Below are positions 7,940-16,125 of a stretch of 64,000 nucleotides of DNA, piece after piece. A program made the translations under genes and the position numbers. Origin of the DNA: Austwickia chelonae (GTDB taxonomy: Bacteria > Actinomycetota > Actinomycetes > Actinomycetales > Dermatophilaceae); contig NZ_CP031447.1 in the NCBI RefSeq assembly GCF_003391095.1, positions 3,224,001 to 3,288,000 on the forward strand, given 5' to 3'. The number at the start of each line of letters is the position of its first letter. The first letter of the stretch is position 1. The notes under the pieces were generated by a model that was not told where the DNA came from, ran no database searches, and saw only the letters and a program-made list of their open reading frames with translations.

Positions 7940-9724
7940 TCACTCCTCCAGGCAGGCCGCAGGCAGCTCGAACCACCGAAGGTGCTCGAATTCAGCTGAA
8001 GCAGCAGGCGTTCCCCAGCTCTGCGGGTCACGCTCGGGGTCTTCGGCGGCTGCAGTGAAGATCTTCTGCGCCTCCTCCAGGTATCCGGCCAAGGCGCGTT
8101 CCGGGGCGGTGACATGGGATGACGGATAGGTCAAGCGGCCTTCGTCCCAGTCCAGCATCGACAGGCGCAGCGGGGGTTCGACCGGCCCGGCCTGGTGCCG
8201 CCACCGACCGGTGGCCGGGTCGAAACGGTAGTCGGGCAGCAGCCGCCACCCCTCTTCCGCGACGAGTTCCACGGCGCGGATGACGTAGTCGACGACCCGT
8301 TCGGAGACGAAGTAGTTGAAGTTGACCCGCACCCATCCCGGTTTGATGCCCTCGCACCCGCCGGTGATCTCCACCTCGAATTCCTTGGACTGTTCCAGGT
8401 CGATACCGAGCAGGCGGTGCCCGTACGGCCCGGCGCACGAGCAGCCGCCCCGCGACTGGATTCCGAACAGGTCGTTGAGCAGGGCGACCACGAAGTTGTG
8501 GTGCAGATATTTCCCGGAGGGTGCTTTCACCACGAAGGAGGTGATCGAGAGGCGTTCGGCATCGAGGTTCCCGAGGATCTCGACCTGCGGGTGGCTGGTC
8601 CAGGCGCGGACGGCGCGACGCAGGTAGTGGTCCTCGAAGGCGCGGATGACATCGACGCCGACGGCTCGTTTCAGGTCGAAGACGAGACCGGCGCGGATCG
8701 ATTCGACGATGGCCGGGGTGCCGCCCTCTTCACGGTGGACGACATCGGGCAGGTAGCTGTGGTCCACCGGGTTGACGTAGGCGACCGTGCCGCCGCCAGG
8801 AACGTCGGGTACCCGGTTGCGGCACAGCTCCCGGCGGACGACGAGTACACCGGGGGTGCTGGGCCCGCCGACGAACTTGTGCGGGGAGAGGAAGACGGCG
8901 TCCTTGTGCGCATCGGGGAAGGTCTGCTGACAGGGGTGCATGTCGATGTCGATGTACGGCCCGGCAGCGGCGAAGTCCCAGAAGGAGAGGGCACCGTGCC
9001 GGTGAAGCAGGGTGGCGACGGCACAGGTGTCGGTGACGATGCCGGTGACATTGGACGCGGCGGAGAACGAACCGATCTTCAACGGACGGTCGGCGTACTC
9101 GACGAGGCGGGCTTCGAGTTCTTCGAGATCGATGTGTCCGTCACGGTCCTCACGGATCTCGATGACATCGGCCGTGGACTCCCGCCAGGGCAGTTCGTTG
9201 GAGTGGTGTTCGTACGGTCCGATGAAGATCACGGGGCGCCGGTCGGCCGGGATGTGCTCGCCGAGTTGGTACTGGTCGTCGAGTTCGGAGGGGATGCGGA
9301 TGCCGAGGATGCCGACCATCTTGTCGATGGCCGCGGTGGAACCGGCTCCGCAGAAGATGACGGCGTCGCCGTCGTCGGCACCGACGCATTCGTGGATGAT
9401 CCGGCGGGCGTCCTCGCGCAGGCGGGTGGTCTGCAGGCCGGTACCGGAGGATTCGGTGTGGGTGTTCGCATAGGACGGCAGGACGGCGTCGCGGACGAAA
9501 TCCTCGATGAAGGACAGTGCCCGACCGGAGGCGGTGTAGTCGGCGTAGGTGACTCGGCGGGGCCCGTAGGGGCCGGTCATCACGAGATCGTCGCCGATCA
9601 CGGCTTCCCGGATGGTGCGCAGCAAGGGGGTCTCGACAGGGGCGACCGCAATGTTTCCGGGGTCGCCCGGCAGGGTGGACCCTGGTGTGTCGGTCACGTT
9701 CTGGTGTTGCGCAGCGCTGGTCAT
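7940..9724 (-). CDS. Class V aminotransferase (cysteine desulfurase/selenocysteine lyase-like)
   Basis: A fold-type I PLP enzyme of 594 residues, much longer than the 400-residue desulfurase core. The PLP lysine is in LSPHKFVGGPSTPGVL at about residue 283. Other family signs are FCGAGSTAAIDKM (cofactor loop), GSFSAASNVTGIV, and the cysteine-containing loop QSRGGCSCAGPYGH near 425. The C-terminal 130 residues are extra. The reaction is probably sulfur or amine chemistry on a small substrate; no SUF partner genes are nearby, so it is not the housekeeping desulfurase. It is followed by a YdhR-like gene and diverges from the UGPase gene across a 152-base A/T-rich gap that should hold both promoters. 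Confidence 0.87.
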   Translation of the reverse strand: MTSAAQHQNVTDTPGSTLPGDPGNIAVAPVETPLLRTIREAVIGDDLVMTGPYGPRRVTYADYTASGRALSFIEDFVRDAVLPSYANTHTESSGTGLQTTRLREDARRIIHECVGADDGDAVIFCGAGSTAAIDKMVGILGIRIPSELDDQYQLGEHIPADRRPVIFIGPYEHHSNELPWRESTADVIEIREDRDGHIDLEELEARLVEYADRPLKIGSFSAASNVTGIVTDTCAVATLLHRHGALSFWDFAAAGPYIDIDMHPCQQTFPDAHKDAVFLSPHKFVGGPSTPGVLVVRRELCRNRVPDVPGGGTVAYVNPVDHSYLPDVVHREEGGTPAIVESIRAGLVFDLKRAVGVDVIRAFEDHYLRRAVRAWTSHPQVEILGNLDAERLSITSFVVKAPSGKYLHHNFVVALLNDLFGIQSRGGCSCAGPYGHRLLGIDLEQSKEFEVEITGGCEGIKPGWVRVNFNYFVSERVVDYVIRAVELVAEEGWRLLPDYRFDPATGRWRHQAGPVEPPLRLSMLDWDEGRLTYPSSHVTAPERALAGYLEEAQKIFTAAAEDPERDPQSWGTPAASAEFEHLRWFELPAACLEE

Positions 9725-9876
9725 ATCCCTACGTTGCGCTGCTGCGCGGCCGAGGACAAGAACAATCTGTTTCAGTCTTCCATAACATCAAGTTAATTTT
9801 TGAGTCAACAGACAAACCTTTTGTTAGCCCTACGACCTCCACCGGTAACGCCTTGTGCCCCAGATAAGCTGGTCGC

Positions 9877-11256
9877 ATGAGCGCAGAGGGCTTGGTACAG
9901 GCGCAGGACAAGATGGCCCGCGAGGGCATCTGCCAGGAAGCGATCGACGTCTTCAGCCACTACTACCGAGAACTCGAGAACGGCGCCACCGGACTCATCC
10001 CCGAGAGCAGCATCGACCCACTCCCCCTGCCACCTCATCTGAACGAGATCGACGTCGACGACGAACAGGCCCGGGCCGCGCTGGACCGCACCGTCGTCCT
10101 CAAACTCAACGGCGGACTGGCCACCTCCATGGGCATGTCCAAGGCGAAATCCCTCCTCGAGGTCCGCGACGGACGCAGCTTCCTCGATCTGATCTGCGCC
10201 CAAGTACGTCATGCTCGCCAGGAACACGGTGCGCGTCTCCCCCTGCTGTTCATGAACAGCTTCCGCACCAGCGCAGACACCCTCGAGGCGATGAAGGCCC
10301 ACCCCGACATCGCCTACGACGGGCTCCCCCTGGACTTCGTCCAGAGTTCCGAGCCGAAGCTGCGCGCCGACGACCTCACCCCGGTCTCCTGGCCGGACAA
10401 CCCCGAGCTCGAATGGTGCCCACCAGGGCACGGCGACCTGTACACGGCGCTGCTGGCCACCGGCATCCTGGAGAAACTCGTCGAGCTGGGCTTCCGCTAT
10501 GCCACCGTCAGCAATTCGGACAATCTCGGTGCCGCTCCCGACCCGCGTATCGCCGGCTGGTTCGCCGCCTCCGGGGCCCCCTATGCCGCCGAGGTCTGCC
10601 GTCGCACCGTCGGGGACCGTAAGGGCGGCCACCTGGCCGTCCGCAAAGCCGACGGGCGCCTCGTCCTGCGGGAGACCGCGCAGACCTCCGACGAGGACAT
10701 GGCTTCTTTCACCGACGAGAAGATCCATGCCTTCGTCAACACGAACAATCTGTGGTTCGATCTCGAACAACTGCTGGACGTGCTGCGCACCCGGGAAGGC
10801 GTATTGGGCCTCCCGCTGATCCGCAATGCCAAGACGGTCGACCCGGCCGACCCCTCGTCGCCGAAGGTGTACCAGATCGAGAGCGCGATGGGCGCCGCCG
10901 TGGAGATCTTCGACGGAGCACAGGCCCTTGAGGTCGAACGCACCCGCTTCCTCCCGGTGAAGACCACCAACGATCTGCTGTTGATGCGTTCGGACGCCTA
11001 CGAGGCCGCCGACGACGGCACTGTCACCCGGGTCAGCCCGACCATCCCGGCCATCGATCTCGACGACCGGTACTACCGGCGGATCACCGACTTCGAGGAG
11101 CGCTTCCCCCACGGGTCGCCTTCGTTGAAGGAGACGACCTCGTTGACCGTGCACGGCGACTGGTCGTTCGGGTCGGAGATTTCCTGCCTCGGCGAGGTCG
11201 TCCTGGAGGACCGCGACGAACCACAGAAGATCCCCGACGGCACGGTGCTGCGGTGA
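9877..11256 (+). CDS. UTP-glucose-1-phosphate uridylyltransferase, UDPGP family
   Basis: This enzyme makes UDP-glucose from UTP and glucose-1-phosphate for cell-envelope glycans. The 459 residues belong to the eukaryotic-like UDPGP family rather than GalU. VVLKLNGGLATSMGMSKAKS is the nucleotide-binding loop, followed by FMNSFRTSADTLEAM, the NNLWFDLEQL segment, and the C-terminal QIESAMGAAVEIF. ATG 9877 is the first start after the divergent promoter gap. A YdcF-like gene follows after four bases, so the two are coupled. Confidence 0.92.
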   Translation: MSAEGLVQAQDKMAREGICQEAIDVFSHYYRELENGATGLIPESSIDPLPLPPHLNEIDVDDEQARAALDRTVVLKLNGGLATSMGMSKAKSLLEVRDGRSFLDLICAQVRHARQEHGARLPLLFMNSFRTSADTLEAMKAHPDIAYDGLPLDFVQSSEPKLRADDLTPVSWPDNPELEWCPPGHGDLYTALLATGILEKLVELGFRYATVSNSDNLGAAPDPRIAGWFAASGAPYAAEVCRRTVGDRKGGHLAVRKADGRLVLRETAQTSDEDMASFTDEKIHAFVNTNNLWFDLEQLLDVLRTREGVLGLPLIRNAKTVDPADPSSPKVYQIESAMGAAVEIFDGAQALEVERTRFLPVKTTNDLLLMRSDAYEAADDGTVTRVSPTIPAIDLDDRYYRRITDFEERFPHGSPSLKETTSLTVHGDWSFGSEISCLGEVVLEDRDEPQKIPDGTVLR

Positions 11257-11260
11257 CCGG

Positions 11261-11935
11261 GTGAGAAGGCCGATCGCCAGGGTTCTTCTCGGCACGGGCT
11301 GTCTCGCTGCCCTAGGTGCCGGAGCGATCTGCGGCGCGCTCGGGGCGAGTCGGCTGTGGGTCCGCCTGGCGTCCTCCGGCCGGATGTATCCGGTGGGGAG
11401 TGTTCCGGCCCGGGACGTGGCACTTGTCCTGGGGGCGGGGCTCCGCGCCAATGGCACGCCCACGCCGTACCTGGCCGGACGGTTGGACATCGCCCGCAGC
11501 CTGTACGCACGTGGCGCCGTCAAGGCGATCCTCGTCTCGGGAGACAACCGTCGGGACGACTACAACGAACCACAGTCGATGTACGACTACCTGGTCGGCA
11601 AAGGGGTGCCCGGCGAGCAGATCGTCCGGGACCATGCCGGCCTGGACACCTACGACTCGTGCCGTCGCGCCCGGGACATCTTCGGAGCCTCCTCGCTCGT
11701 CGTGGTCAGCCAGAGCTATCACCTGCCTCGTGCGCTGGCGATCTGCCATGCGCTCGGGCTGGACGCCGTGGGTGTCGGCGACGAGAGCGGGCGGCTGAGC
11801 GAGGACACCTGGGTCGCCGGCGAGCAGCGGGAGTTCTTCGCCGGGGTCAAGGCTGCCTGGGATGTGATCTCCCGACGGGACCCCGCGCTGGGCCAGGTGG
11901 AGACTTCTCTGTCGGACGCGGTACGTCACCACTGA
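11261..11935 (+). CDS. YdcF/SanA (DUF218) envelope protein
   Basis: The 224-residue protein starts at GTG 11261, four bases after the UGPase stop. An N-terminal hydrophobic anchor (residues 7-30) is followed by the DUF218 core: ALVLGAGLRANGTPTPYL, ILVSGDNRRDDYNEPQSM, AGLDTYDSCRRARDIF, and VVVSQSYHLPRAL. Family members such as SanA and ElyC act at the envelope and affect cell-wall precursor handling and permeability. Linkage to UDP-glucose synthesis fits an envelope role. Confidence 0.88.
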   Translation: MRRPIARVLLGTGCLAALGAGAICGALGASRLWVRLASSGRMYPVGSVPARDVALVLGAGLRANGTPTPYLAGRLDIARSLYARGAVKAILVSGDNRRDDYNEPQSMYDYLVGKGVPGEQIVRDHAGLDTYDSCRRARDIFGASSLVVVSQSYHLPRALAICHALGLDAVGVGDESGRLSEDTWVAGEQREFFAGVKAAWDVISRRDPALGQVETSLSDAVRHH

Positions 11936-12130
11936 TTCTGACTCGGAACAGCCTTGGGGGACAACGCTTTCCGATCGATTCTTCCCTTCCCGTCACCTTC
12001 TGGTGAATTGCTCTGGATCCGGGGCTCCTACCCGCTTCACAGAAGCTTCACAGGCTCACTACCTGTGCTTTCACAGGGGCCGACTTGTCTGGTCATCAAC
12101 AAGTTTCGCCTTTGCTTCCAGGAGGACCCC

Positions 12131-12415
12131 ATGAATATTTCCCGCACCGCTGCTGCCGCCCTTCTCGGTCTCGGACTCGCCGGCGGAATCGGTGGCACCG
12201 CACATGCCGGAAACTTCACGCAGTCGAACTTCACCCAGTCGAACTTCACGCAGTCGAACTTCACCCAGAGCAACTTCACCCAGTCGAACTTCACGCAGTC
12301 CAACTTCACGCAGAGCAACTTCACCCAGTCGAACTTCACGCAGTCCAAGGCCGATACGCCGGCCAACGATCAGGATGTCATCGCCTTCTGGGCCGAGGCC
12401 GGGCTCTTCGGCTGA
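12131..12415 (+). CDS. Secreted protein with nine NFTQS repeats
   Basis: The protein has 94 residues and a clear signal peptide (MNISRTAAAALLGLGLAGGI, ending THAG-like before AHAG). The mature part is nine exact NFTQS units, then KADTPANDQDVIAFWAEAGL. ATG 12131 is preceded by AGGAGG, so the longer frame upstream is not used. Read as SNFTQ, the repeat fits the pentapeptide-repeat rule (small, Asn/Asp, Leu/Phe, Ser/Thr, any), which would make a short right-handed quadrilateral beta helix of about two turns. The Asn/Gln-rich perfect repetition also resembles amyloid or adhesin repeats. Function is unknown. It is convergent with the OmpR-type gene. Confidence 0.85.
   Translation: MNISRTAAAALLGLGLAGGIGGTAHAGNFTQSNFTQSNFTQSNFTQSNFTQSNFTQSNFTQSNFTQSNFTQSKADTPANDQDVIAFWAEAGLFG
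12212..12346 (+). repeat. Nine tandem 15-bp repeats encoding NFTQS
   Basis: The unit AACTTCAC(G/C)CAG(TCG/AGC/TCC) is repeated nine times without interruption. Protein identity is perfect while the wobble bases and serine codons vary, so the repeat is under selection at protein level or is an old expansion. Copy number could vary by slippage. Confidence 0.97.
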
Positions 12416-12455
12416 CCCCGGTCACCGACCGGCTCCGTCGGCAGACCGACCCGGG

Positions 12456-13220
12456 TCACTCGGAGATCCCCGCTCTGGCAACCGAGTGCGCCCCCGACCA
12501 GGTGACCGGTTGGGGGCGCAGGAGGAATTTGTAACCGACACCGCGCACGGTGCCGATCATCCGCGGATGCGCGGCATCATCTCCCAGGGCCCTGCGAATA
12601 TTACGGACGTGCACGTCGACGACTCGTTCATCGCCGTAGAAGTCGTAACCCCAGACGCGTTCGAGCAGTTTCGCCCGGGAGAAGACCCGCCCCGGATCCT
12701 CCACCAGCGCCCACAGCAGATCGAACTGCAATGTGGACAAAGAGACTTCGCACCCTTTGGCGTAGACCTCACGGCGGCGGCAGTCGACGATCAGATCCGG
12801 GAAGCGCCGGATCTCCCCGGCATCGATCAATGCGGGGTCCCCGATCGCCCGGCTGGCCCGACGCAGCACCGTATTGACCCGGGCGACGACCTCCCGGGGG
12901 CTGAACGGTTTGGTGATGTAGTCATCCGCACCGACCGCGAGTCCCACCAGCTTGTCGACCTCGTCGGTACGTGCGCTGACGAGGATGACACAGACGTCGC
13001 TGCCGGACCGAAGCCTCCGGAGGACCTCGAGGCCGTCGATGTCCGGTAGGCCGAGGTCGAGCAGAACGACATCGGGGTGGATACGTCGAGCCGTGCTGAC
13101 GGCGTCGAGCCCTGTCGTCACTTCGTCGACAGCGAAACCGTCCTTTTCCAGGTACGGGCGCAGCAGGTGACGGACGTGGGCCTCGTCGTCGACGATGAGG
13201 ACTTGTCTTCGCTGCGTCAT
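12456..13220 (-). CDS. OmpR/PhoB-family response regulator (orphan)
   Basis: The 254-residue transcription regulator has a receiver domain (residues 5-120, acidic pair D11/D12, phospho-acceptor D55 in VVLLDLGLPDIDG, conserved lysine in ITKPFSPREV). This is joined to a winged-helix DNA-binding domain (LSTLQFDLLWALVEDPGRVF, RVVDVHVRNIRRAL, TVRGVGYKF). No histidine kinase gene is adjacent, so its partner is elsewhere. The tail after the DNA-binding domain is about 20 residues. Confidence 0.93.
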   Translation of the reverse strand: MTQRRQVLIVDDEAHVRHLLRPYLEKDGFAVDEVTTGLDAVSTARRIHPDVVLLDLGLPDIDGLEVLRRLRSGSDVCVILVSARTDEVDKLVGLAVGADDYITKPFSPREVVARVNTVLRRASRAIGDPALIDAGEIRRFPDLIVDCRRREVYAKGCEVSLSTLQFDLLWALVEDPGRVFSRAKLLERVWGYDFYGDERVVDVHVRNIRRALGDDAAHPRMIGTVRGVGYKFLLRPQPVTWSGAHSVARAGISE

Positions 13221-13291
13221 ATCACCTCCCGGCCCACCGACTCACTTCATTGTGAGTGGAATTCCTACTCCTGCGATGCCCGCTGCGCAGG

Positions 13292-14362
13292 TCAGCCCGC
13301 CGGGAGGCGTTCGATCACGGCGTCGGCCACCTCCCGCGTTGACGCCGAGCCCCCTAAATCTCTTGTGAGACACACAGATTGATTGACAACAGCGGTCATG
13401 GCACCGAAAACCTCGGCGGCCGCCTCCGCCTCACCCAGATGCTCCAGCATCATCACCCCGGCCCAGATCGCCCCCAACGGATTCGCCACCCCCTGCCCGG
13501 CGATGTCCGGTGCCGACCCGTGCACCGGCTCGAACATGCTCGGGAATTCCCGCTCCGGGTTGATATTCCCCGCCGGGGCGATGCCGATCGAGCCGGCCAC
13601 CGCCGCAGCCAGGTCGGAAAGAATGTCACCGAAGAGGTTGGAAGCCACGATCACGTCGTACTCCTTCGGCTGTAGAACGATCTTTGCCGCGAGCGCATCG
13701 ATGTGTTCGGAGGCGAAGTCCACGTCCTGGCCCGAGATACGCCGCTGCTCGACCAGGTCGGCCACCACCTCGTCCCAGAAGGGCATGGTGTGGATGATGC
13801 CATTGCTCTTCGTCGCGCTGGTCAGCCGTCCCCGACGGCGCTGCGTCAGGTCCAAGGCGTATCGGGTCACCCGTTCGATCCCTCGTCGAGTGAACAGGGA
13901 CTGCTGGCTGGCCTGTTCCCAGGGCGTCCCGGTGTAGGCGCGCCCGCCGACGTCGGAATATTCGCCTTCGACGTTCTCCCGGACCACCACCAGGTCTGTG
14001 CCCACCGCGTCGCGTAAGGGGCCGGGTGCACCGTCGAACACCCGGATCGGGCGTAGGTTCACGTACTGGTCGAACTCGCGGCGTAACGGGATCAGCAGCC
14101 CCCACAAGCTGATGTGATCGGGGACGCCGGGAAAGCCCACTGCTCCTAGGAGGATCGAGTCGAGGTGACGCAGCTGGGCGACCCCGTCGGCCGGCATCAT
14201 CGACCCGGTTGCCACATACCGTTCGCATCCCCAGTCGAATTCTTCGCCGGTCAAGGAGAAACCGTGCCGGGCCCCTGCAGCGGTCAGCACCGCCCAGGCC
14301 GCAGGCAGCACTTCATGGCCGACACCGTCACCAGGAATCAGGGCGACGCGATGGGTTCTCAT
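13292..14362 (-). CDS. Isocitrate/isopropylmalate dehydrogenase family; tartrate or D-malate dehydrogenase type
   Basis: This is an NAD-dependent oxidative decarboxylase of 356 residues. VALIPGDGVGHEVLPAA opens the fold, and the family signature is NLFGDILSDLAAAVAGSIGI. VNLRPIRVFDGAPGPLR is characteristic of the tartrate dehydrogenase/D-malate dehydrogenase branch rather than LeuB or Icd. VVRENVEGEYSDVGGR holds the active-site tyrosine region. ATG 14362 begins MRTHRVALIPG. The longer version adds 17 residues unlike the family. It stands alone. The substrate among tartrate, D-malate and isopropylmalate cannot be fixed from sequence. Confidence 0.88.
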   Translation of the reverse strand: MRTHRVALIPGDGVGHEVLPAAWAVLTAAGARHGFSLTGEEFDWGCERYVATGSMMPADGVAQLRHLDSILLGAVGFPGVPDHISLWGLLIPLRREFDQYVNLRPIRVFDGAPGPLRDAVGTDLVVVRENVEGEYSDVGGRAYTGTPWEQASQQSLFTRRGIERVTRYALDLTQRRRGRLTSATKSNGIIHTMPFWDEVVADLVEQRRISGQDVDFASEHIDALAAKIVLQPKEYDVIVASNLFGDILSDLAAAVAGSIGIAPAGNINPEREFPSMFEPVHGSAPDIAGQGVANPLGAIWAGVMMLEHLGEAEAAAEVFGAMTAVVNQSVCLTRDLGGSASTREVADAVIERLPAG

Positions 14363-14420
14363 GTGACACAGTATCGTCCGCGCGGCACGCTGTGCATACA
14401 TTCTGCCTAGCACGCAACCG

Positions 14421-15014
14421 ATGTACGCCGGATGTCGCGCTCTCCCCTACCCATGGCTGGGCATTTCGTCAGGTGCGGGAAGAAGAGATCGGGGAATGGG
14501 GGCACGACCTCGCCGGGAGTGGATCCCGAGAGTGCTGTCGGCACATGTCTGTGCCGAACCGGAACACCTGTGGACGAGCCCGTTCATCCTGCTCAGTACG
14601 AGCAATTTCTGTCTGGCCATGGTCTTCTACCTGTTCATGCCCACCATGGCCCAGTACACCCGGCAGACCTTCGGCGCTGACGCCGTGGAGGCCGGGGTCG
14701 CCGAGTCGGCGGGGCTTTTCTTCCTCGGGTATGCCGTCACCACCGTCACCTGCCGCCCGTTGACCAGTCGTCTCCTCGATGTGCGCGGCGACCGGATCGG
14801 GCTAGCCACCTCCACCTTCTTCCTGCTGTTCGACGTCGGGACCGGTGTGGGGCCGATGTTGCTCGGTGTCCTCGTCACGTCCGCCGGTTACCGGGGGATG
14901 TGCGCCGTGCTCGCCGTGGTCGTCCTGGCGGCGATCCCCTTGTACCACCTGGTGCACGGACGGCGTGGCCTCAGACCTTTGGCTGGAGTGGCTGCTACTG
15001 CTCAGGGACGTTGA
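14421..15014 (+). pseudogene. MFS transporter with internal deletion
   Basis: The frame contains the start of an MFS permease (TSPFILLSTSNFCLAMVFYL, then a second helix, and RPLTSRLLDVRGDR, the usual loop after helix 2-3). It then jumps to what looks like the end of such a protein (IGLATSTFFLLFDVGTGVGP and two more helices). Only about five helices remain of twelve, 197 residues against about 400. An in-frame loss of roughly 200 codons near 14798 explains this. It may still be translated but should not transport. The exact start is unclear. Confidence 0.65.
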
Positions 15015-15033
15015 CCACTCGCCGGAACAGCGG

Positions 15034-15462
15034 TCAGGCGTTCTTGGTCCAGTAGGTCTGCGCGGCGTGGACCGCTTCGTCGCGCGTCATCTTCCGCACG
15101 TGGGATTCGGGCAGCCCTGCTTGCACCGTCAGGAGTCGATAGAGGTCGACCGGTATGCCTCTGTTCGACGGCGGAGGTACGCACCGTGGCGGAAGAACCT
15201 TGTCCTTCACGCAGTTCCAGAACTGGTCCTCGGTGACGTCCAGCTGGTCTCGCAGAATGTGTTTCCACGTGCTCGGCGCATAGCCGTCCTTGCTGTCCGG
15301 CGGGTGTGAGATCCGTGTCCGGAGCACACGCCCGTCCGGCAGAGAAAGGGTGAAGGTGAGATGGTGCGAACCTTTCTTCCCCCGGGCGTTGTGCTTCTCG
15401 ACCCATCCTTCGGTGGTGCAGAACTTCTTGTGGTCTGACCGTGTCGCAGCCGGGACAGACAT
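15034..15462 (-). CDS. Putative toxin of a type II toxin-antitoxin pair
   Basis: The 142-residue basic protein matches the actinobacterial family annotated as cytotoxic translational repressor. It has ATRSDHKKFCTTEGWVEKHN, a two-strand region SHHLTFTLSLPDGRVLRTRI, SHPPDSK, and WKHILRDQLDVTEDQFWNCV. It is thought to act on translation, though no catalytic residues can be named here. ATG 15462 overlaps the antitoxin stop (ATGA). The longer start 24 bases upstream would lie inside the antitoxin. The antitoxin-first, overlapping order is classic for such pairs. Confidence 0.72.
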   Translation of the reverse strand: MSVPAATRSDHKKFCTTEGWVEKHNARGKKGSHHLTFTLSLPDGRVLRTRISHPPDSKDGYAPSTWKHILRDQLDVTEDQFWNCVKDKVLPPRCVPPPSNRGIPVDLYRLLTVQAGLPESHVRKMTRDEAVHAAQTYWTKNA

Positions 15463-15875
15463 CAGGCCTGTTCTCCGGTCAACCAAGCTTTGAGCTTCTC
15501 GTTCGTACTGATAACGACGAAAAGGACCAGAAGAGACAGGTGCGCGTGATTAGGCGCGTGACGGAGCTCTTCCCAGTCCTGGGCATACTCACGCAGCGCC
15601 TCGATCATCTCCTCGGCGGCCTCTTCGAGATCGTTCCCTTCGGCGGCAAATGGTGCTCCGGGCAGCGCCAGGCCGACCACATCTTCTTCGAAGTACACCT
15701 CAGGAGTTATCGGTAAGGCGGCGTGTAATGCATCGGCGATCCGGTCGGCGTCGACGAGAGCAAAACGATGTCCATCACGGTGGACCAAGCCCGCTCCGCC
15801 GTTTTGAGCTGCCTCGAACATCGCCTTGAACCCTGCGCGGGCCTCGGTGACGGTAGCGAACTCCACGGATGGCAT
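15462..15875 (-). CDS. Putative antitoxin (Phd/YefM-like)
   Basis: The 137-residue acidic protein has an N-terminal Phd/YefM-like fold (VEFATVTEARAGFKAMFEAA, GGAGLVHRDGHRFALVDADR). An acidic middle stretch (EGNDLEEAAEEMIEAL) suits toxin neutralisation. It precedes and overlaps the toxin gene. The C-terminal 35 residues are odd for the family: a hydrophobic run (LSLLVLFVVIST) may be a toxin-wrapping helix or a read-through extension. Confidence 0.65.
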   Translation of the reverse strand: MPSVEFATVTEARAGFKAMFEAAQNGGAGLVHRDGHRFALVDADRIADALHAALPITPEVYFEEDVVGLALPGAPFAAEGNDLEEAAEEMIEALREYAQDWEELRHAPNHAHLSLLVLFVVISTNEKLKAWLTGEQA

Positions 15876-16125
15876 CGCGCTCTCTTCTCTTCGAGCCTAG
15901 AACCTAGTTCATGTACAGCAAGTAATTGAAGTACATAATGTACAGGCACCTATCGGCACTTGCGCTTCCGATCCAAATCAAGCACGTCCTGGGCATGTGT
16001 CGCCTCCCCCAGCCGCCCCATCGAACGCCCTCATCGCCGGTGAACGACATGGGAAGCGCCACCGTCGACCACCATCCACTCCCCAGAGCCGAAGACCCAC
16101 CGGAAAACCATGACAGGGTGAGCCC

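Noticed and set aside
8195-9796. 533-codon plus-strand frame opposite the class V aminotransferase
   Set aside because: Complementary shadow caused by high GC at third positions; the opposite frame has the PLP lysine motif.
9805-11547. 580-codon minus-strand frame opposite the UGPase gene
   Set aside because: Shadow; the plus strand carries the UDPGP motifs and correct start signals.
12212-12346. Tandem 15-bp repeats considered as a CRISPR or VNTR outside a gene
   Set aside because: No spacers, and the unit is an exact codon multiple within a well-started secreted protein.
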